Made by a program: the position numbers and the translations under genes
Assembly (NCBI GenBank): GCA_944474755.1
Contig: OX104122.1
Span: forward strand, 10,984,641-11,048,640
Length of the DNA: 64,000 nt
Direction of reading: 5' to 3'
Source: Limnoperna fortunei
Lineage: Eukaryota > Mollusca > Bivalvia > Mytilida > Modiolidae
Shown here: piece after piece, positions 24,101 through 30,823 of the stretch
Numbering within the stretch: position 1 is the stretch's first letter
Layout of the letters: every line of letters starts with the position of its first letter
The notes under the pieces: generated by a model
Told to the model about the DNA's origin: nothing
Seen by the model: the letters and a program-made list of their open reading frames with translations, nothing else
The model's database searches: none

Positions 24101-26931
24101 ACTTATTTGTTGTTAGTGATCAATGATAAACACACAAATCAGTAGTAAATACATACATTGTCCTTGGTGTTAATGTCAGCCCCCAGGTCCACCAGCCTGG
24201 ACACTGTCTCTGTGTGGCCGTACTGTGATGCCATAAATAAAGGACTCTGTCCTCTCTACAACAGAAATAAACTATCTGTAAACATTCTATGTAAATAAAC
24301 ATTTGATCATCAAATCTTCTCAATGTAAGTAATACACCTACATATAACAGATCATATGAATGAATGAATGAATGAATGAATGAATGAATGAATGAATGAA
24401 TGAATGAATGAATGAATGAATGAATGAATGAATGAATGAATGAATGAATTCAATGAATGAATGAATGAATGAATGGCTACACACTTACAATGAAATATTT
24501 GTGTGAAATAATCTGACGTCTGCCATACTTAAAGTGTTATTAATGATCTGTGATTGTACACTTTGATCAATATATAAATTACAAAAATGTACACAATTTA
24601 GGGTGTGGGGGCTGACCCCCCGGGACAACCTACAATGGAGGATTATAGTGGTACAGGGTGTCAGTCATAAAATAAATGGTGACATTTGTTGTTAGTGATC
24701 AATGATAAACACACAAATCAGTTAAGTAAATACATACATTGTCCTTGGTGTTAATGTCAGCCCCCAGGTCCACCAGCCTGGACACTGTCTCTGTGTGGCC
24801 GTTCTCTGATGCCACCAATAAAGGACTCTGTCCTCTCTACAACAGAAATAAACTATCTGTAAACATTCTATGTAAATAAACATTTGATCATCAAATCTTC
24901 TCAATGTAAGTAATACACCTACATATAACAGATCATATGAATGAATGAATGAATGAATGAATGAATGAATGAATGAATGAATTCAATGAATGAATGAATG
25001 AATGAATGGCTACACACTTACAATGAAATATTTGTGTGAAATAATCTGACGTCTGCCATACTTAAAGTGTTATTAATGATCTGTGATTGTACACTTTGAT
25101 CAATATATAAATTACAAAAATATACACAATTTAGGGTGTGGGGGCTGACCCCCCGGGACAACCTACACTGGAGGATTATAGTGGTACAGGGTGTCAGTCA
25201 TAAAATAAATGGTGACTTATTTGTTGTTAGTGATCAATGATAAACACACAAATCAGTTAAGTAAATACATACATTGTCCTTGGTGTTAATGTCAGCCCCC
25301 AGGTCCACCAGCCTGGACACTGTCTCTGTCCTGCCCCACAGTGATGCCACAAATAAAGGACTCCATCCTGACTACAACAGAAATAAACTATCTGTAAACA
25401 TTCTATGTAAATAAACATTTGATCATCAAATCTTCTCAATGTAAGTAATACACCTACATATAACAGATCATATGAATGAATGAATGAATGAATGAATGAA
25501 TGAATGAATGAATGAATGAATGAATGAATGAATTCAATGAATGAATGAATGAATGAATGAATGAATGGCTACACACTTACAATGAAATATTTGTGTGAAA
25601 TAATCTGACGTCTGCCATACTTAAAGTGTTATTAATAATCTGTGATTGTACACTTTGATCAATATATAAATTACAAAAATGTACACAATTTAGGGTGTGG
25701 GGACTGACCCCCGGGACAACCTACAATGGAGGATTATAGTGGTACAGGGACAATGTCAGTCATAAAATAAATGGTGACTTATTTGTTGTTAGTGATCAAT
25801 GATAAACACACAAATCAGTTAAGTAAATACATACATTGTCCTTGGCCTCAATGACAGCCCCCAGGTCCACCAGCCTGGACACTGTCTCTGTGTGGCCGTT
25901 CCATGATGCCACAAATAAAGGACTCTGTCCTTCCTACAACAGAAATAAACTATCTGTAAACATTCTATGTAAATAAACATTTGATCATCAAATCTTCTCA
26001 ATGTAAGTAATACACCTACATATAACAAAAGTAGTTTTTGTAACAGATCAAATCAAACGCGATATTTTCTGATTCAGGACAAAGATACGAGTTAAATAAA
26101 TCGTCACACTAGTGGTGATGTCAGCCATGAGTTAAATAAATCGTCACACTCGTGGTGATGTCAGCCATGAGTTAAATAAATCGTCACACTCGTGGTGATG
26201 TCAGCCATGAGTTAAATAAATCGTCACACTCGTGGTGAAATATTTAATTAGTCAGCCATGATGTACTGTTGTAGCAGACATTGTTATGATATTTTCTGAT
26301 TCATACGGTGACACTTACTGTGAAATATTTAATTTGTGTGACTGATGTCTGTCATGTGTGATGTGTTATTAATGATTTGTTGTCACAGATAAATGTTAAA
26401 ACACAAGTCACTCACATTTTTACAATTGACATCAGCTCCTCTCTTTATGTAGTCCTCCACCTCCTCAGTCTGACCATCCGTAGCAGCAAACCAAAGTTCC
26501 TGAAATGTATATTATAACAGTCAATCCATAGTAACAGTAACACAATATATGTAAATGTAGATAAATGTACATTTATTTTTAATTGACCACCATCAAGTCT
26601 AATGTTCATTGTCCATTTTGTTAATCTGTCAACACATTTATGTGACCTGCCATTCATGTTATAAATGTTTTATAAAAATTCAAATTCTATTTAGTCAAAC
26701 AAAGATGGAGGATTGTAGTAAACAATACACGTTTGTGTTCACACAGCAATGGAAAACTATGTTGTTTACGTCTAATTAGACCATTAACACTGGACACCAT
26801 GATAGTTGATACATGTATGGCTGAAAAATTGATAAAAGTGGCATTAAGCCACAGATATGTACTTGTACATGTTAACGTATTTACTTCACAATATAAACTT
26901 TACTTACATGATTCAATTTTCCTTGGTCCAT
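1..26931 (-). CDS. Ankyrin-repeat / Roc-like P-loop NTPase gene, multi-exon, 3' end outside window
   Basis: Eleven coding exons were assembled by hand: 26931-26908, 26499-26416, 25933-25835, 25371-25273, 24836-24738, 24255-24157, 23767-23675, 11719-11666, 10394-10343, 7432-7184 and 103-1. All have AG acceptors and GT donors on the minus strand and join in one frame of about 351 residues. Order: MDQGKLNH start, a divergent first ankyrin module, five modules of the GQSPLF-A-S--GHTETVSRLVDLGA type, an ankyrin end piece (GNKPYDVA), a linker, then a P-loop domain with Walker A GACSVGKS (about residues 268-275) followed by STDGLQIFFGRNGI, which resembles the G1/G2 region of Roc (Ras of complex proteins) GTPases. 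The reading continues off the window. No transmembrane or signal segment is seen, so it is probably cytoplasmic. A nucleotide-dependent sensor or scaffold role is inferred from the domains; the exact family is not proven. Alternative splicing of the modules is possible. Confidence 0.85.
340..720. repeat. Diverged ~62-bp tandem repeat
   Basis: Units such as CTTATATCTGACACAATAG followed by ACAGTCCCATCATTGAC recur about six times with substitutions. The TGACACTACTGACAGTC core is the same word as in the 3.8-6.5 kb minisatellite, so it may be an older relative. A shorter, more decayed patch is at about 2330-2560. The remainder of 720-3800 is AT-rich intron in which I see no exon or recognisable element. 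Confidence 0.7.
3860..6555. repeat. 30-bp minisatellite, about 90 copies
   Basis: The unit is TACCAATCCATTACTGACAC plus TACTGTTATA, highly regular from 4400 onward and more degenerate at 3860-4350. Main variants are CAC/TAC/AAG after TGACA and TTATA/TCATA at the end. Because 30 is a multiple of three, several long open frames appear on both strands (10-residue periods such as SVMDWYITVV); these have no non-repeat part and are not treated as genes. It lies inside the 7.1-kb intron of the ankyrin/P-loop gene. Confidence 0.97.
6660..7080. repeat. Short direct repeats of an interspersed element
   Basis: GGAGTTTATTACACAA plus ATAGGTAC occurs at about 6668 and again at about 6848, in direct orientation about 180 bp apart. 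A further block at 6911-7070 repeats a TGGTGAAGTATACACAT / CAGTAAAGTATGCACAT motif. It looks like a fragment of an intronic repeat; the family was not identified. Confidence 0.45.
7184..7432 (-). CDS. Coding exon 10: P-loop NTPase (Roc-like) core
   Basis: 249 nt, phase 1 at both ends, acceptor TCTTTCAG, donor AAAG|GTCAGT. It begins DVTLPGIADPVEFKSLLKQG and contains the Walker A motif GACSVGKST preceded by a hydrophobic beta strand (RIYLA), then LIGDDIPLEWKSTDG and LQIFFGRNGI. A Thr in an STDG context about 20 residues after the P-loop followed by an amphipathic strand resembles switch I and beta-2/beta-3 of Roc/Ras-type GTPases. G4 (NKxD) would be further downstream, outside what is visible. 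The protein could also be a more distant STAND-type NTPase. Confidence 0.85.
7500..7760 (-). mobile_element. tRNA-derived SINE, minus orientation, decayed
   Basis: Read on the minus strand, a box-B-like GGGTCGAGCC (about 7670) is followed by GGCAAGAATTGCCATT, GCAGAAAGTCAAGGG and the tail word AAAACTGGACATCATGATAT. The same succession is in the SINEs at 10465 and 43880. The box A part is weak. It lies in the intron between exons 9 and 10. Confidence 0.6.
8125..9320. repeat. 52-bp minisatellite, about 23 copies, with splice-donor-like motif
   Basis: The unit on the plus strand is roughly CATCTGTAGGTACTACCATA followed by TAACTTACCTTGGTCAGG and TTGTAGGACACCAC, 51-53 bp. On the minus strand, the sense strand of the surrounding gene, most units contain CCAAGGTAAGTTATATGG, a full match to the 5' splice-site consensus. 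Reading frames through it (NLTKVSYMAVPTDGG repeats) change frame between units and are treated as repeat shadows. Confidence 0.95.
9330..10340. other. Intron sequence without recognisable feature
   Basis: AT-rich sequence between the 52-bp array and the linker exon. I see no exon, RNA gene or clear mobile element here. Confidence 0.6.
10343..10394 (-). CDS. Coding exon 9: short linker exon
   Basis: 52 nt, acceptor ATTGTAG, donor CAAG|GTAAAT. It enters in phase 0 and leaves in phase 1 and reads SYMSKDEDTTRKHHPAQ, a charged linker between the ankyrin cap and the NTPase domain. The phase fits both neighbours, since the final G plus AT from the next exon gives an Asp codon. It has no domain of its own, so it is less certain than the other exons. 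Confidence 0.65.
10465..10720 (+). mobile_element. tRNA-derived SINE, full-length head and tail
   Basis: The head contains the box A word TAGCCAAGTGG (about 10473) and a box B-like GTTCAAGTC (about 10540), spaced as in a tRNA gene. It is followed by TAATTGACAAGGATTGCCAG, GAAAGTCAGGAGTTTTCTCT, CTCTGGCTTCCCC and an AAAAACTGGAATTAAAAAGC tail. The downstream part matches the SINE tails at 43880 and 26780 and the minus-strand copy at 7500. It probably belongs to a widespread bivalve SINE family. Confidence 0.75.
11219..11292. repeat. Two-copy 37-bp tandem repeat
   Basis: GACAGGTTGACAGTAGGCAT followed by AATGACAGTT is repeated twice, preceded by a partial copy. It is intronic. Confidence 0.7.
11666..11719 (-). 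CDS. Coding exon 8: ankyrin C-terminal capping piece
   Basis: 54 nt, 18 codons: GNKPYDVAYKDEIEELLK, with acceptor TTTTTTACAG and donor AAG|GTAGAT. It continues the previous exon as DIDAR-GNKPYDVA, the usual form of a terminal ankyrin repeat (G-x-x-P-x-x-x-A ... LL). It is too short to appear as an open reading frame on its own. Confidence 0.8.
11930..12540. other. Intron sequence before the MULE-like element, no feature seen
   Basis: AT-rich; a short minus-strand open frame at 11922-12131 has no recognisable domain. I see no splice-bounded exon here. Confidence 0.5.
12619..13338 (+). pseudogene. MULE-like transposase, C-terminal part only
   Basis: The frame is open from inside the left inverted repeat to the stop at 13338, about 240 codons. 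Homology-like text starts at TLVNAIKTVFPTSQHILCT, the end of the MULE catalytic domain (vfP-x-x-h-x-LC-x-x-H), and continues through RHLKENAQRN and NNCESMNHKIKS to a basic tail (RKPGQIKRVRNAKTTSNPKK). No ATG opens the frame in the right place; the first start-like codon is a TTG at 12682. The N-terminal DNA-binding part and the first catalytic acidic residues are absent, so it cannot be an active transposase. The frame has no stop or frameshift over 240 codons, so the deletion is fairly recent or the remnant has been kept. Confidence 0.75.
13424..13612. repeat. 57-bp tandem repeat inside the MULE-like element
   Basis: TAGTGCTTGCTTTGTAATT starts units at about 13425, 13482, 13539 and 13596, giving a 57-bp period with 3.3 copies. 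It lies between the transposase stop and the right inverted repeat. Confidence 0.85.
14088..15100. other. Intron sequence, no gene seen
   Basis: AT-rich intron. A palindromic pair GGCCATTGTGAGAAAACAGG / GTTTTCTCATAATGGCCCTG lies at about 15029-15091 and shares its core with the foldback at 15652-15841. Nothing else is recognised. Confidence 0.5.
15103..15490. repeat. 198-bp tandem duplication, two nearly identical copies
   Basis: GTCATTTTATTGACATTTTG starts at 15104 and again at 15301, and the two copies match almost base for base (for example AAAGTTCCTTATCC versus AAAGTTGCTTATCC). This is a recent local duplication. Confidence 0.92.
15652..15841. repeat. Foldback (inverted repeat) element
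   Basis: The arms are 15652-15738 and 15757-15841, with words TGGTCTGCAATAATGGCCCT and AGGGCCATTATTGCAGACC in opposite orientation, plus TTCTTGGTC/GACCTTGAA and TCATAATGG/CCATTATGA. The loop is about 20-30 bp. The same CATAATGGCCC word is in the small palindrome at 15029-15091, so both may derive from one MITE-like family. Confidence 0.8.
16810..17250. repeat. Bivalve interspersed repeat (GATT)n + GTTTAACG type
   Basis: (GATT)n is followed by TGTTTAACGCCC, ATATTTCAGCTATATTCAGG, GTTCTTTAACGTGCGAGG, TCGCCTTTTACGACAAGC and CCACCCGGATCCCGCACGGG. I recall this sequence as a common repeat in mollusc genomes. Shorter copies of its first part lie at 27265-27560 and 45961-46030. The open frame at 17134-17541 runs through it into low-complexity sequence and is not a gene. 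Confidence 0.7.
18110..19056. mobile_element. Diverged two-copy ~430-bp repeat ending in GGTGAGCTAAAA
   Basis: AAGGGAAATAACTCGTATAA (18113) and AAGGGAAATAATTCCTACAA (18543) start two related copies with matching words (GAGCTTTTGATGCT, TATTTTAAGCCA, GTTTCAAAGCAG, ATCAGACAATCTTGAC, CATAGAGCAGAACAATTAA). The end CTTCGGGTCAGGTGAGCTAA is a typical terminus of a bivalve repeat family; the palindrome AGCTCAC...GTGAGCT is visible at 19022-19053. No protein is encoded. Confidence 0.7.
19060..20480. repeat. Interspersed repeat with GGGATGCCAACACA and GGCGGCCATTTT words
   Basis: GGAATACCAACACAG (19099), GGGATGCCAACACAG (19687) and GGGATGCCAACACAA (20049) begin three related blocks that continue with AAATCC--ATG-ATAG-ATT. 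Chimeric blocks with CATGGCGGCCATTTTGAAA follow. These are old non-coding repeats inside the intron. Confidence 0.55.
20640..21000. repeat. Interspersed repeat, two sub-copies, ATCTGGAAACC family
   Basis: GGATTGTGCTGAAAAT...CTTGATCTTCATTTTAT...ATCATCTGGAAACC occurs twice in tandem (about 20706-20813 and 20838-20943) and ends in CACAGACAGACGGACTGCCC. The element at 44820-45290 has the same TATCTGGAAACCA-TTGTTGAC end, so the two belong to one family. Confidence 0.65.
21090..21740. other. Non-coding repeat-derived sequence with an open frame
   Basis: The plus-strand open frame at 21090-21524 includes two similar segments (FPANQSIFQF / FRANPSIFNL; CASYGSVLP / CVSYATITP) produced by an underlying ~270-bp nucleotide duplication with GTTTC-TGCAAATC-GAGCATTTT words. 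It is a repeat shadow, not a gene. Confidence 0.5.
21750..22900. repeat. ~125-140-bp tandem array, eight to nine copies
   Basis: The unit comprises GGGGGTGGGGCATGACCCCC, TCCCATGGTACCAAATG, CATAAGGAGTAAGAATATA, TATGGTTATAGGGTGGGGAT and CCCAATGG, then AAGATATTAAATAATTTGTC. Copies start near 21765, 21893, 22027, 22160, 22298, 22430, 22560, 22690 and 22815. The GGGTGGGGAT word continues in degenerate form to about 23590, just before the exon array. Confidence 0.92.
23675..23767 (-). CDS. Coding exon 7: last full ankyrin repeat, 93 bp
   Basis: 31 codons in phase 0, reading WGRSPLFMASQNGHTETVS then RLVDLGADIDAR, ending AGG|GTATGT. It is two codons shorter than the other modules, because the sequence DAR is completed by GNKPYDVA from the next exon about 12 kb away. 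The position at the 3' end of the tandem series and the shorter length fit an end-of-array module. Confidence 0.86.
24157..24255 (-). CDS. Coding exon 6: ankyrin repeat, 99-bp symmetric exon
   Basis: 33 codons in phase 0, reading RGQSPLFMASQYGHTETVS then RLVDLGADINTKDN. The acceptor is TTGTAG and the donor AAT|GTATGT. It is followed in the gene by the exon at 23675-23767, with which it shares FMASQ. Confidence 0.88.
24356..24475. repeat. (TGAA)n microsatellite, longest of four
   Basis: About 29 tetramer copies with one AATTC interruption. Sister tracts at 23868-23895, 24938-25010 and 25472-25567 differ in copy number and explain most of the length differences between the exon units. Confidence 0.95.
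24738..24836 (-). CDS. Coding exon 5: ankyrin repeat, 99-bp symmetric exon
   Basis: 33 codons in phase 0, reading RGQSPLLVASENGHTETVS then RLVDLGADINTKDN. Compared with the exon at 24157-24255 I count four base differences, and all four change an amino acid (F to L, M to V, Q to E, Y to N when read from that exon to this one), while about 100 bp of intron on the acceptor side are identical. Confidence 0.88.
25273..25371 (-). CDS. Coding exon 4: ankyrin repeat, 99-bp symmetric exon
   Basis: 33 codons in phase 0 with the same splice sites as its neighbours. It reads SGWSPLFVASLWGRTETVS, then RLVDLGADINTKDN. It is the most divergent in the variable part: the usual GH before TETV is GR, and L-W replaces the polar pair found in the other copies. 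The flanking introns remain almost identical to the neighbouring units. Confidence 0.88.
25835..25933 (-). CDS. Coding exon 3: ankyrin repeat, 99-bp symmetric exon
   Basis: Exactly 33 codons, phase 0 at both ends (TTGTAG acceptor, AAT|GTATGT donor). It reads EGQSPLFVASWNGHTETVS followed by RLVDLGAVIEAKDN. This copy has V-I-E-A where its neighbours have D-I-N-T in the loop to the next repeat. Longer open frames over this interval in other frames are shadows that do not carry the ankyrin pattern. Confidence 0.88.
26087..26240. repeat. 40-bp tandem repeat, about four copies
   Basis: ATGAGTTAAATAAATCGTCA followed by CACTCGTGGTGATGTCAGCC is repeated nearly without change. It is in the intron between ankyrin exons 2 and 3. 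Confidence 0.93.
26416..26499 (-). CDS. Coding exon 2: divergent first ankyrin module
   Basis: The 84-nt exon encodes 28 residues, from ELWFAATDGQTEEVEDY to RGADVNCKN, with an acceptor TTTCAG and a donor AAT|GTGAGT, phase 0 on both sides. The FAATDGQTEEV--YI-RGADVN pattern is a classical ankyrin repeat. The intron flank at about 26310-26370 still resembles the matching intron part of the downstream tandem units (GAAATATTT, TGTTATTAATGAT), so this exon looks like an older member of the same exon-duplication series. Confidence 0.85.
26780..26860 (+). mobile_element. SINE 3'-tail remnant in intron 1
   Basis: CACTGGACACCATGATAGTT, then GGCTGAAAAATTGATAAAAG and TGGCATTAAGCCA, match the tail of the SINEs at 10465 and 43880 (ACTGGACGCCATGATAT, AAATTGCTGAAAGTGGCATT). 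The tRNA-like head is missing. Confidence 0.6.
26908..26931 (-). CDS. Coding exon 1 (start exon) of the ankyrin/P-loop gene
   Basis: The 24-nt exon reads MDQGKLNH and ends at a strong GTAAGT donor in phase 0. It joins to ELWFAATDGQTEEVEDYI of the next exon to give a natural ankyrin N-cap, and this pattern (M-x-QGKLNHELW-AA) supports the ATG choice. The 5' UTR should begin upstream, around 26932-27000, where an AT-rich stretch lies. No clear TATA box was identified. Confidence 0.8.
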
Positions 26932-27264
26932 ATTCTTCTAAATCTAAAATGTAAACAATATTTTCTTTGTTATTCATCTTTATTGCTGCTGAGAAAACAA
27001 ATTGTTTAAGCAGACGACAAAAGTCTGGTATCAACTGGAAAAGATTTAAATAGCTTCATCACACCACCTCAAGGACATCATTAGTGCAACAGACCCTGGT
27101 CACATGACCAAAGTACATAAACTATTTTTGCAAGAAGAAATGTACATTTTAACAAATATCTGTCAATGTTATTTTATACCTAAAAAATAATGACATTAAG
27201 GAAACTGTCCAGATATTTATATTCTAGATTGACTACAAATTTAATAGATGTTTTAATACATGTA

Positions 27265-27560
27265 TTGATTGATTGATTGATTGATTATTGTTTAACGTCC
27301 AGCAAGCAATATTTCAGCTATATTCAGGAAGTTTTAATACATGTATTGATTGATTGATTATTGTTTAACGTCCAGCAAGCAATATTTCAGCTATATTCAG
27401 GAAGTTTTAATACATGTATTGATTGATTGATTATTGTTTAACGTCCAGCAAGCAATATTTCAGCTATATTCAGGAAGTTTTAATGCATGTATTGATTGAT
27501 TGATAATTGTTTAACGTCCAGCAAGCAATATTTCAGCTACATGTATATTCAGGAGGTTTA
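27265..27560. repeat. Four tandem copies of (GATT)n + GTTTAACGTCCAGC repeat, ~70 bp
   Basis: ACATGTATTGATTGATTGAT, then TATTGTTTAACGTCCAGCAA and GCAATATTTCAGCTATATTC are repeated four times, each joined by AGGAAGTTTTAATACATG. This is local amplification of the start of the repeat seen at 16810. It lies just upstream of the ankyrin gene's start exon. Confidence 0.93.
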
Positions 27561-29170
27561 AAACATGTATCTTGACATTTAATTTCAATAACCTGTGACA
27601 AGTCTTCATTTTATACTACCTCTTTAACATAAATGTATTGTCTACATTGACTATGAACATGATGAATTTAACAGATTTTTTTTTTAAATACATGTATCCA
27701 GATATTTGATGTTAAATACATGTAACTTAAAAAAATTCCCCGTTCAGTTTCCATGGTAACAGGAAAATCTAAACTTAATATGTACATGATGTACATGTAC
27801 ATGAACATATGCACATTATTTACAATTTGAACAAATGTTAGATTTAAAGATTTAAGAGATTTAAATTTTGAAAAGTCCTTTTTTTTGTTTTAATTTGTGT
27901 TTTATGTTTTTTGTTCGTGTGGTGTTGTTACAGGGGAAAAACAGAAAATGGGAAGAAAAACTATATTCCTTTTTAAAATTGAATTCCTGCAAGAGCTTAT
28001 AGACAAAAAATTGTACATATATTATTGACCCAATCAGAACACAGTATTCAGTGTTGTAAATAATGTAGGGGACACTATTATGGTAACCTGTTACTGGTAC
28101 CCAATCTGGTAACGTGTTACTGGTACACATTATAATAACTACCACCTGTTCAGGCAACATGGCGAAACCAAAAATGTCCATGCGATTGTTTTTATTGGTT
28201 TAAGAGTAGTCAGAACCCCGATTCAGAAGATACGAGTAAAACATTTGACATTGGTGATAATAACAAAATAGTTACTGCACTGCTTAAAATAAATATAAAA
28301 TGTTAAATGTAGTTTTTTTCTTGAATAAAATCATGCCATGAAACATGAATAGGTAAATTATCATTATATTATTCCCATAAAACTGTGGATAATTAAAATT
28401 GGAATGAGTTAGACACTGGTTAATTTTTTGCTATCACTAATAGAGACTACCACAAAAGTAAGGCCAGGGATATCATTATCTTTAAGAATTAATGGAGAAA
28501 TAGGAGTAGCAACCGGCGAGGAGGGGGGTCTGGGGGCGTTTGCCCAACCATAAAATTTTGAAATCAAAGACGGAATTTCCTGCAATCATGTGCATTCTGA
28601 GGGGGTTATGTCTTGTACGTAAATCCATTGAAATTTATGCAGTAATTAGTAAGAAATCTAGAACGAATTATCGTATCCTGGATTTTTTTTAACGAAATTG
28701 TAGTCGCCAACCACTACGGGAACTTTGATGTTTGAAAGAACATGTAGTTGCACAAATACAGTAATCAGTCAGTCAATCTATATCTTTCGACAGTAACCTT
28801 TTTTTATCGGTTTCATAGGATCGATTATTATTGATACATGACTGGTGATAATTATTACAGTTTTTTCCGTCTCCGTTGACTACATATGGAAACACTGAGA
28901 ACCCCGCAAAAGGTGTGTTGCATCTTGGGAGGGCATCGTATAGGATTCTTACTACAGAATGGTTGTTCAAGATGCAAATTGGCTATGGCACCATTAATTA
29001 TCCACAGAAGGGCAATAATTAAAAACATTTTCAAAGACGAAAAACAAAATTTCTTCAATATTGATCGTTTACCGCTTTAGAAATTATCATTTCGATTGGC
29101 AGATTTAAAAAACAAAATTGTCTATATTTAGATACTGGAAAATCAGCAGTATGAACAATCATCTCAATTT
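27561..29170. other. No supported gene; one weak secreted-type ORF
   Basis: Mostly AT-rich sequence. A minus-strand frame at 28855-29058 starts MKKFCFSSLKMFLIIALLWI and INGAIA, which looks like a signal peptide, followed by a Cys-containing tail (FCSKNPIRCPP). It is 67 codons, has no recognisable domain, and I see no convincing splice donor. A small direct repeat GGTAACCTGTTACTGGTACC / GGTAACGTGTTACTGGTACA lies at 28081-28127. Confidence 0.3.
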
Positions 29171-29299
29171 TATAATTTATGGAGAATGCATGGAAGTATT
29201 GGGGAAAATACATATACATGTATGTACTTCAAATGGAAATTTATGAAGATTTCACATATTTTTTATTTGAAAGTAGACGGCGACAAACAAGAATAGCCG

Positions 29300-30170
29300 G
29301 CGATTTTGTCGCTTGCTTGGGGAGGTCCTGTCCATGGGTACCTCTGATAGGAAGGGGTCATGTCCACAGGTACATGTGCTAGAAATTAAAGGGGTCATGT
29401 CCACAGTTACCTCTGATAAGGAGGGGTTATGTCCACGGGTACCTGTGATAGGGGGTCATGTCCATGGGTATCTGTGATAGGCAGGGATCCTGTCCGTGGG
29501 TAACTGATAGGGAAGGGGTCCTGTCCATATGTACATGTACCTGTGATGGGGAGGTCCTGTCCATGGGTACCTCTGATAGGTAGGGGTCAAGTCCACAGGT
29601 ACCTGCGATAGGGAAGGGGTCCTGTTCATGGGTACCTGTGATAGGCAGGTGTCATGTCCACAGGTACCTGCAAATGGGAGGGGTCATGTCCATGGGCGCC
29701 TGTGATAGGTTAGGGGTCCTGTCCATGGGTTCCTGTAATTGGGAGGGGTACTGTCCATGTGTACCTGTGATAAGGGGACCTGTCCACAGGTATCTGTGAT
29801 AGGGAGGGGTCCTGTCCATGGTTACCTGTGATAGGGAGCAGTCCTGTCCATGTGTGCCTGTGACAGGAAAGGGTCCTGTCCATGGGTACCTGTGATAAGG
29901 AAGGGGTCCTGTCCATGTGTACCAGTGATGGGTAAAGGGGCCTGTCTATGGTTACCTATGATAGGGAAAGGGGTCCTGTCCATGGGTGCCTGTGATAGGT
30001 AAGGGGTCCTGTCCATGGGTACCTGATATTTGGAGGGGGTACTGTCCATGTGTACCTGTGACATGTCTGATAAGGAAGGGGACCTGTCCACAGGTATCTG
30101 TGATAGGGAGGGGTCCTGTCAATTGGTACCTGTGATAGTCCTGTCCATGGTACCTGTAAGTGTTATAGGG
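29300..30170. repeat. GC-rich ~33-36-bp minisatellite, about 25 copies
   Basis: The unit is GGGGTCCTGTCCATGGGTAC followed by CTGTGATAGGGAA, with many length and base variants. Minus-strand open frames (MDRTPSLSQVP-type repeats) are shadows of the array. Confidence 0.95.
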
Positions 30171-30526
30171 AAGGATCATTAAAGGAAGTTCAATTAATAA
30201 AACCTCTCATTTCATGTTCATTTTCAACATTTTTATTGGATATTGATATTTTATTTTCTTATTGAAATTCGAGGTTTCATCTTTAAACGCATTTTCCTGT
30301 GCACAAATTACACAAGAAAATCTTGCGGAATGTTTACGTTAAATTTGATATGAAAAAAGTTTGGACAACTATGCAAACTACGCTAAACTAAAAGAAAAAT
30401 ATCTAAATTTTCTAAAAATTGTCTTCCCTTAGAATATCGAGTACGTTTAAAGTTCTGTTTGAAGTTTTATTTGATTTACCCCTTTACTCCCATTACATTG
30501 AATGGACGACACTATTTCAATCTATA

Positions 30527-30823
30527 TTATGGAATTGTTTTTGACGAGACAAATTTTTCATTTGTAACAAAAATGACAAATTCTATTCGTTCCGCAATAA
30601 AATACAAATTGATTCTGTAATTTTGAATTACCGTTAAATCCAACATGTCAGCTCCCAGTACAATTTCGCCTGGATATTTCAAACATGGATTACTTAAGTG
30701 AACATACTGTAGTTTTAATTTATTGAAAACAGGTATAGTCTTTGTGTTTATGTTAGTTTCATTATATTTCACATGTTCAAATAAACCGAACTTCTGAAAA
30801 AATTTAGCTCCAAGAAATTTCAA
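30527..30823 (-). CDS. Unidentified 98-codon open frame
   Basis: The frame is open without repeats and has mixed composition, starting MKFLGAKFFQKFGLFEH and containing LKYPGEIVLGADMLDLTVI. The GEIVLGADML stretch is faintly like the end of retropepsin-type domains in retroelements, but no catalytic DTG is visible. It may be a decayed retroelement piece or a chance frame. There is no further support from neighbours. Confidence 0.2.
   Translation of the reverse strand: MKFLGAKFFQKFGLFEHVKYNETNINTKTIPVFNKLKLQYVHLSNPCLKYPGEIVLGADMLDLTVIQNYRINLYFIAERIEFVIFVTNEKFVSSKTIP

Larger units (their letters stand above)
23590..26040 (-). repeat. Tandem exon-intron units (about 480-580 bp) of the ankyrin array
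   Basis: Exon starts are spaced 482, 581, 535 and 562 bp apart (23675, 24157, 24738, 25273, 25835). Each unit holds one ankyrin exon, a (TGAA)n microsatellite (23868, 24356, 24938, 25472), TTAGGGTGTGGGGGCTGACC, GGAGGATTATAGTGGTACAG and TAGTGATCAATGATAAACAC. Intron identity is very high, with only a few differences per 250 bp. The rare microsatellite interruption GAATGAATTCAATGAATG is shared by three units, showing they were copied as whole units. Confidence 0.95.

Noticed and set aside
24120..26028. Four minus-strand frames beginning MRRFDDQMFIYIECLQ and similar
   Set aside because: They run through intron into the ankyrin exons in the wrong frame (CPGWWTWG text). The right frame is bounded by splice sites and gives ankyrin repeats.
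29710..30179. Frames with MDRTPSLSQ-type repeats
   Set aside because: They are shadows of the 33-36-bp GC-rich minisatellite.
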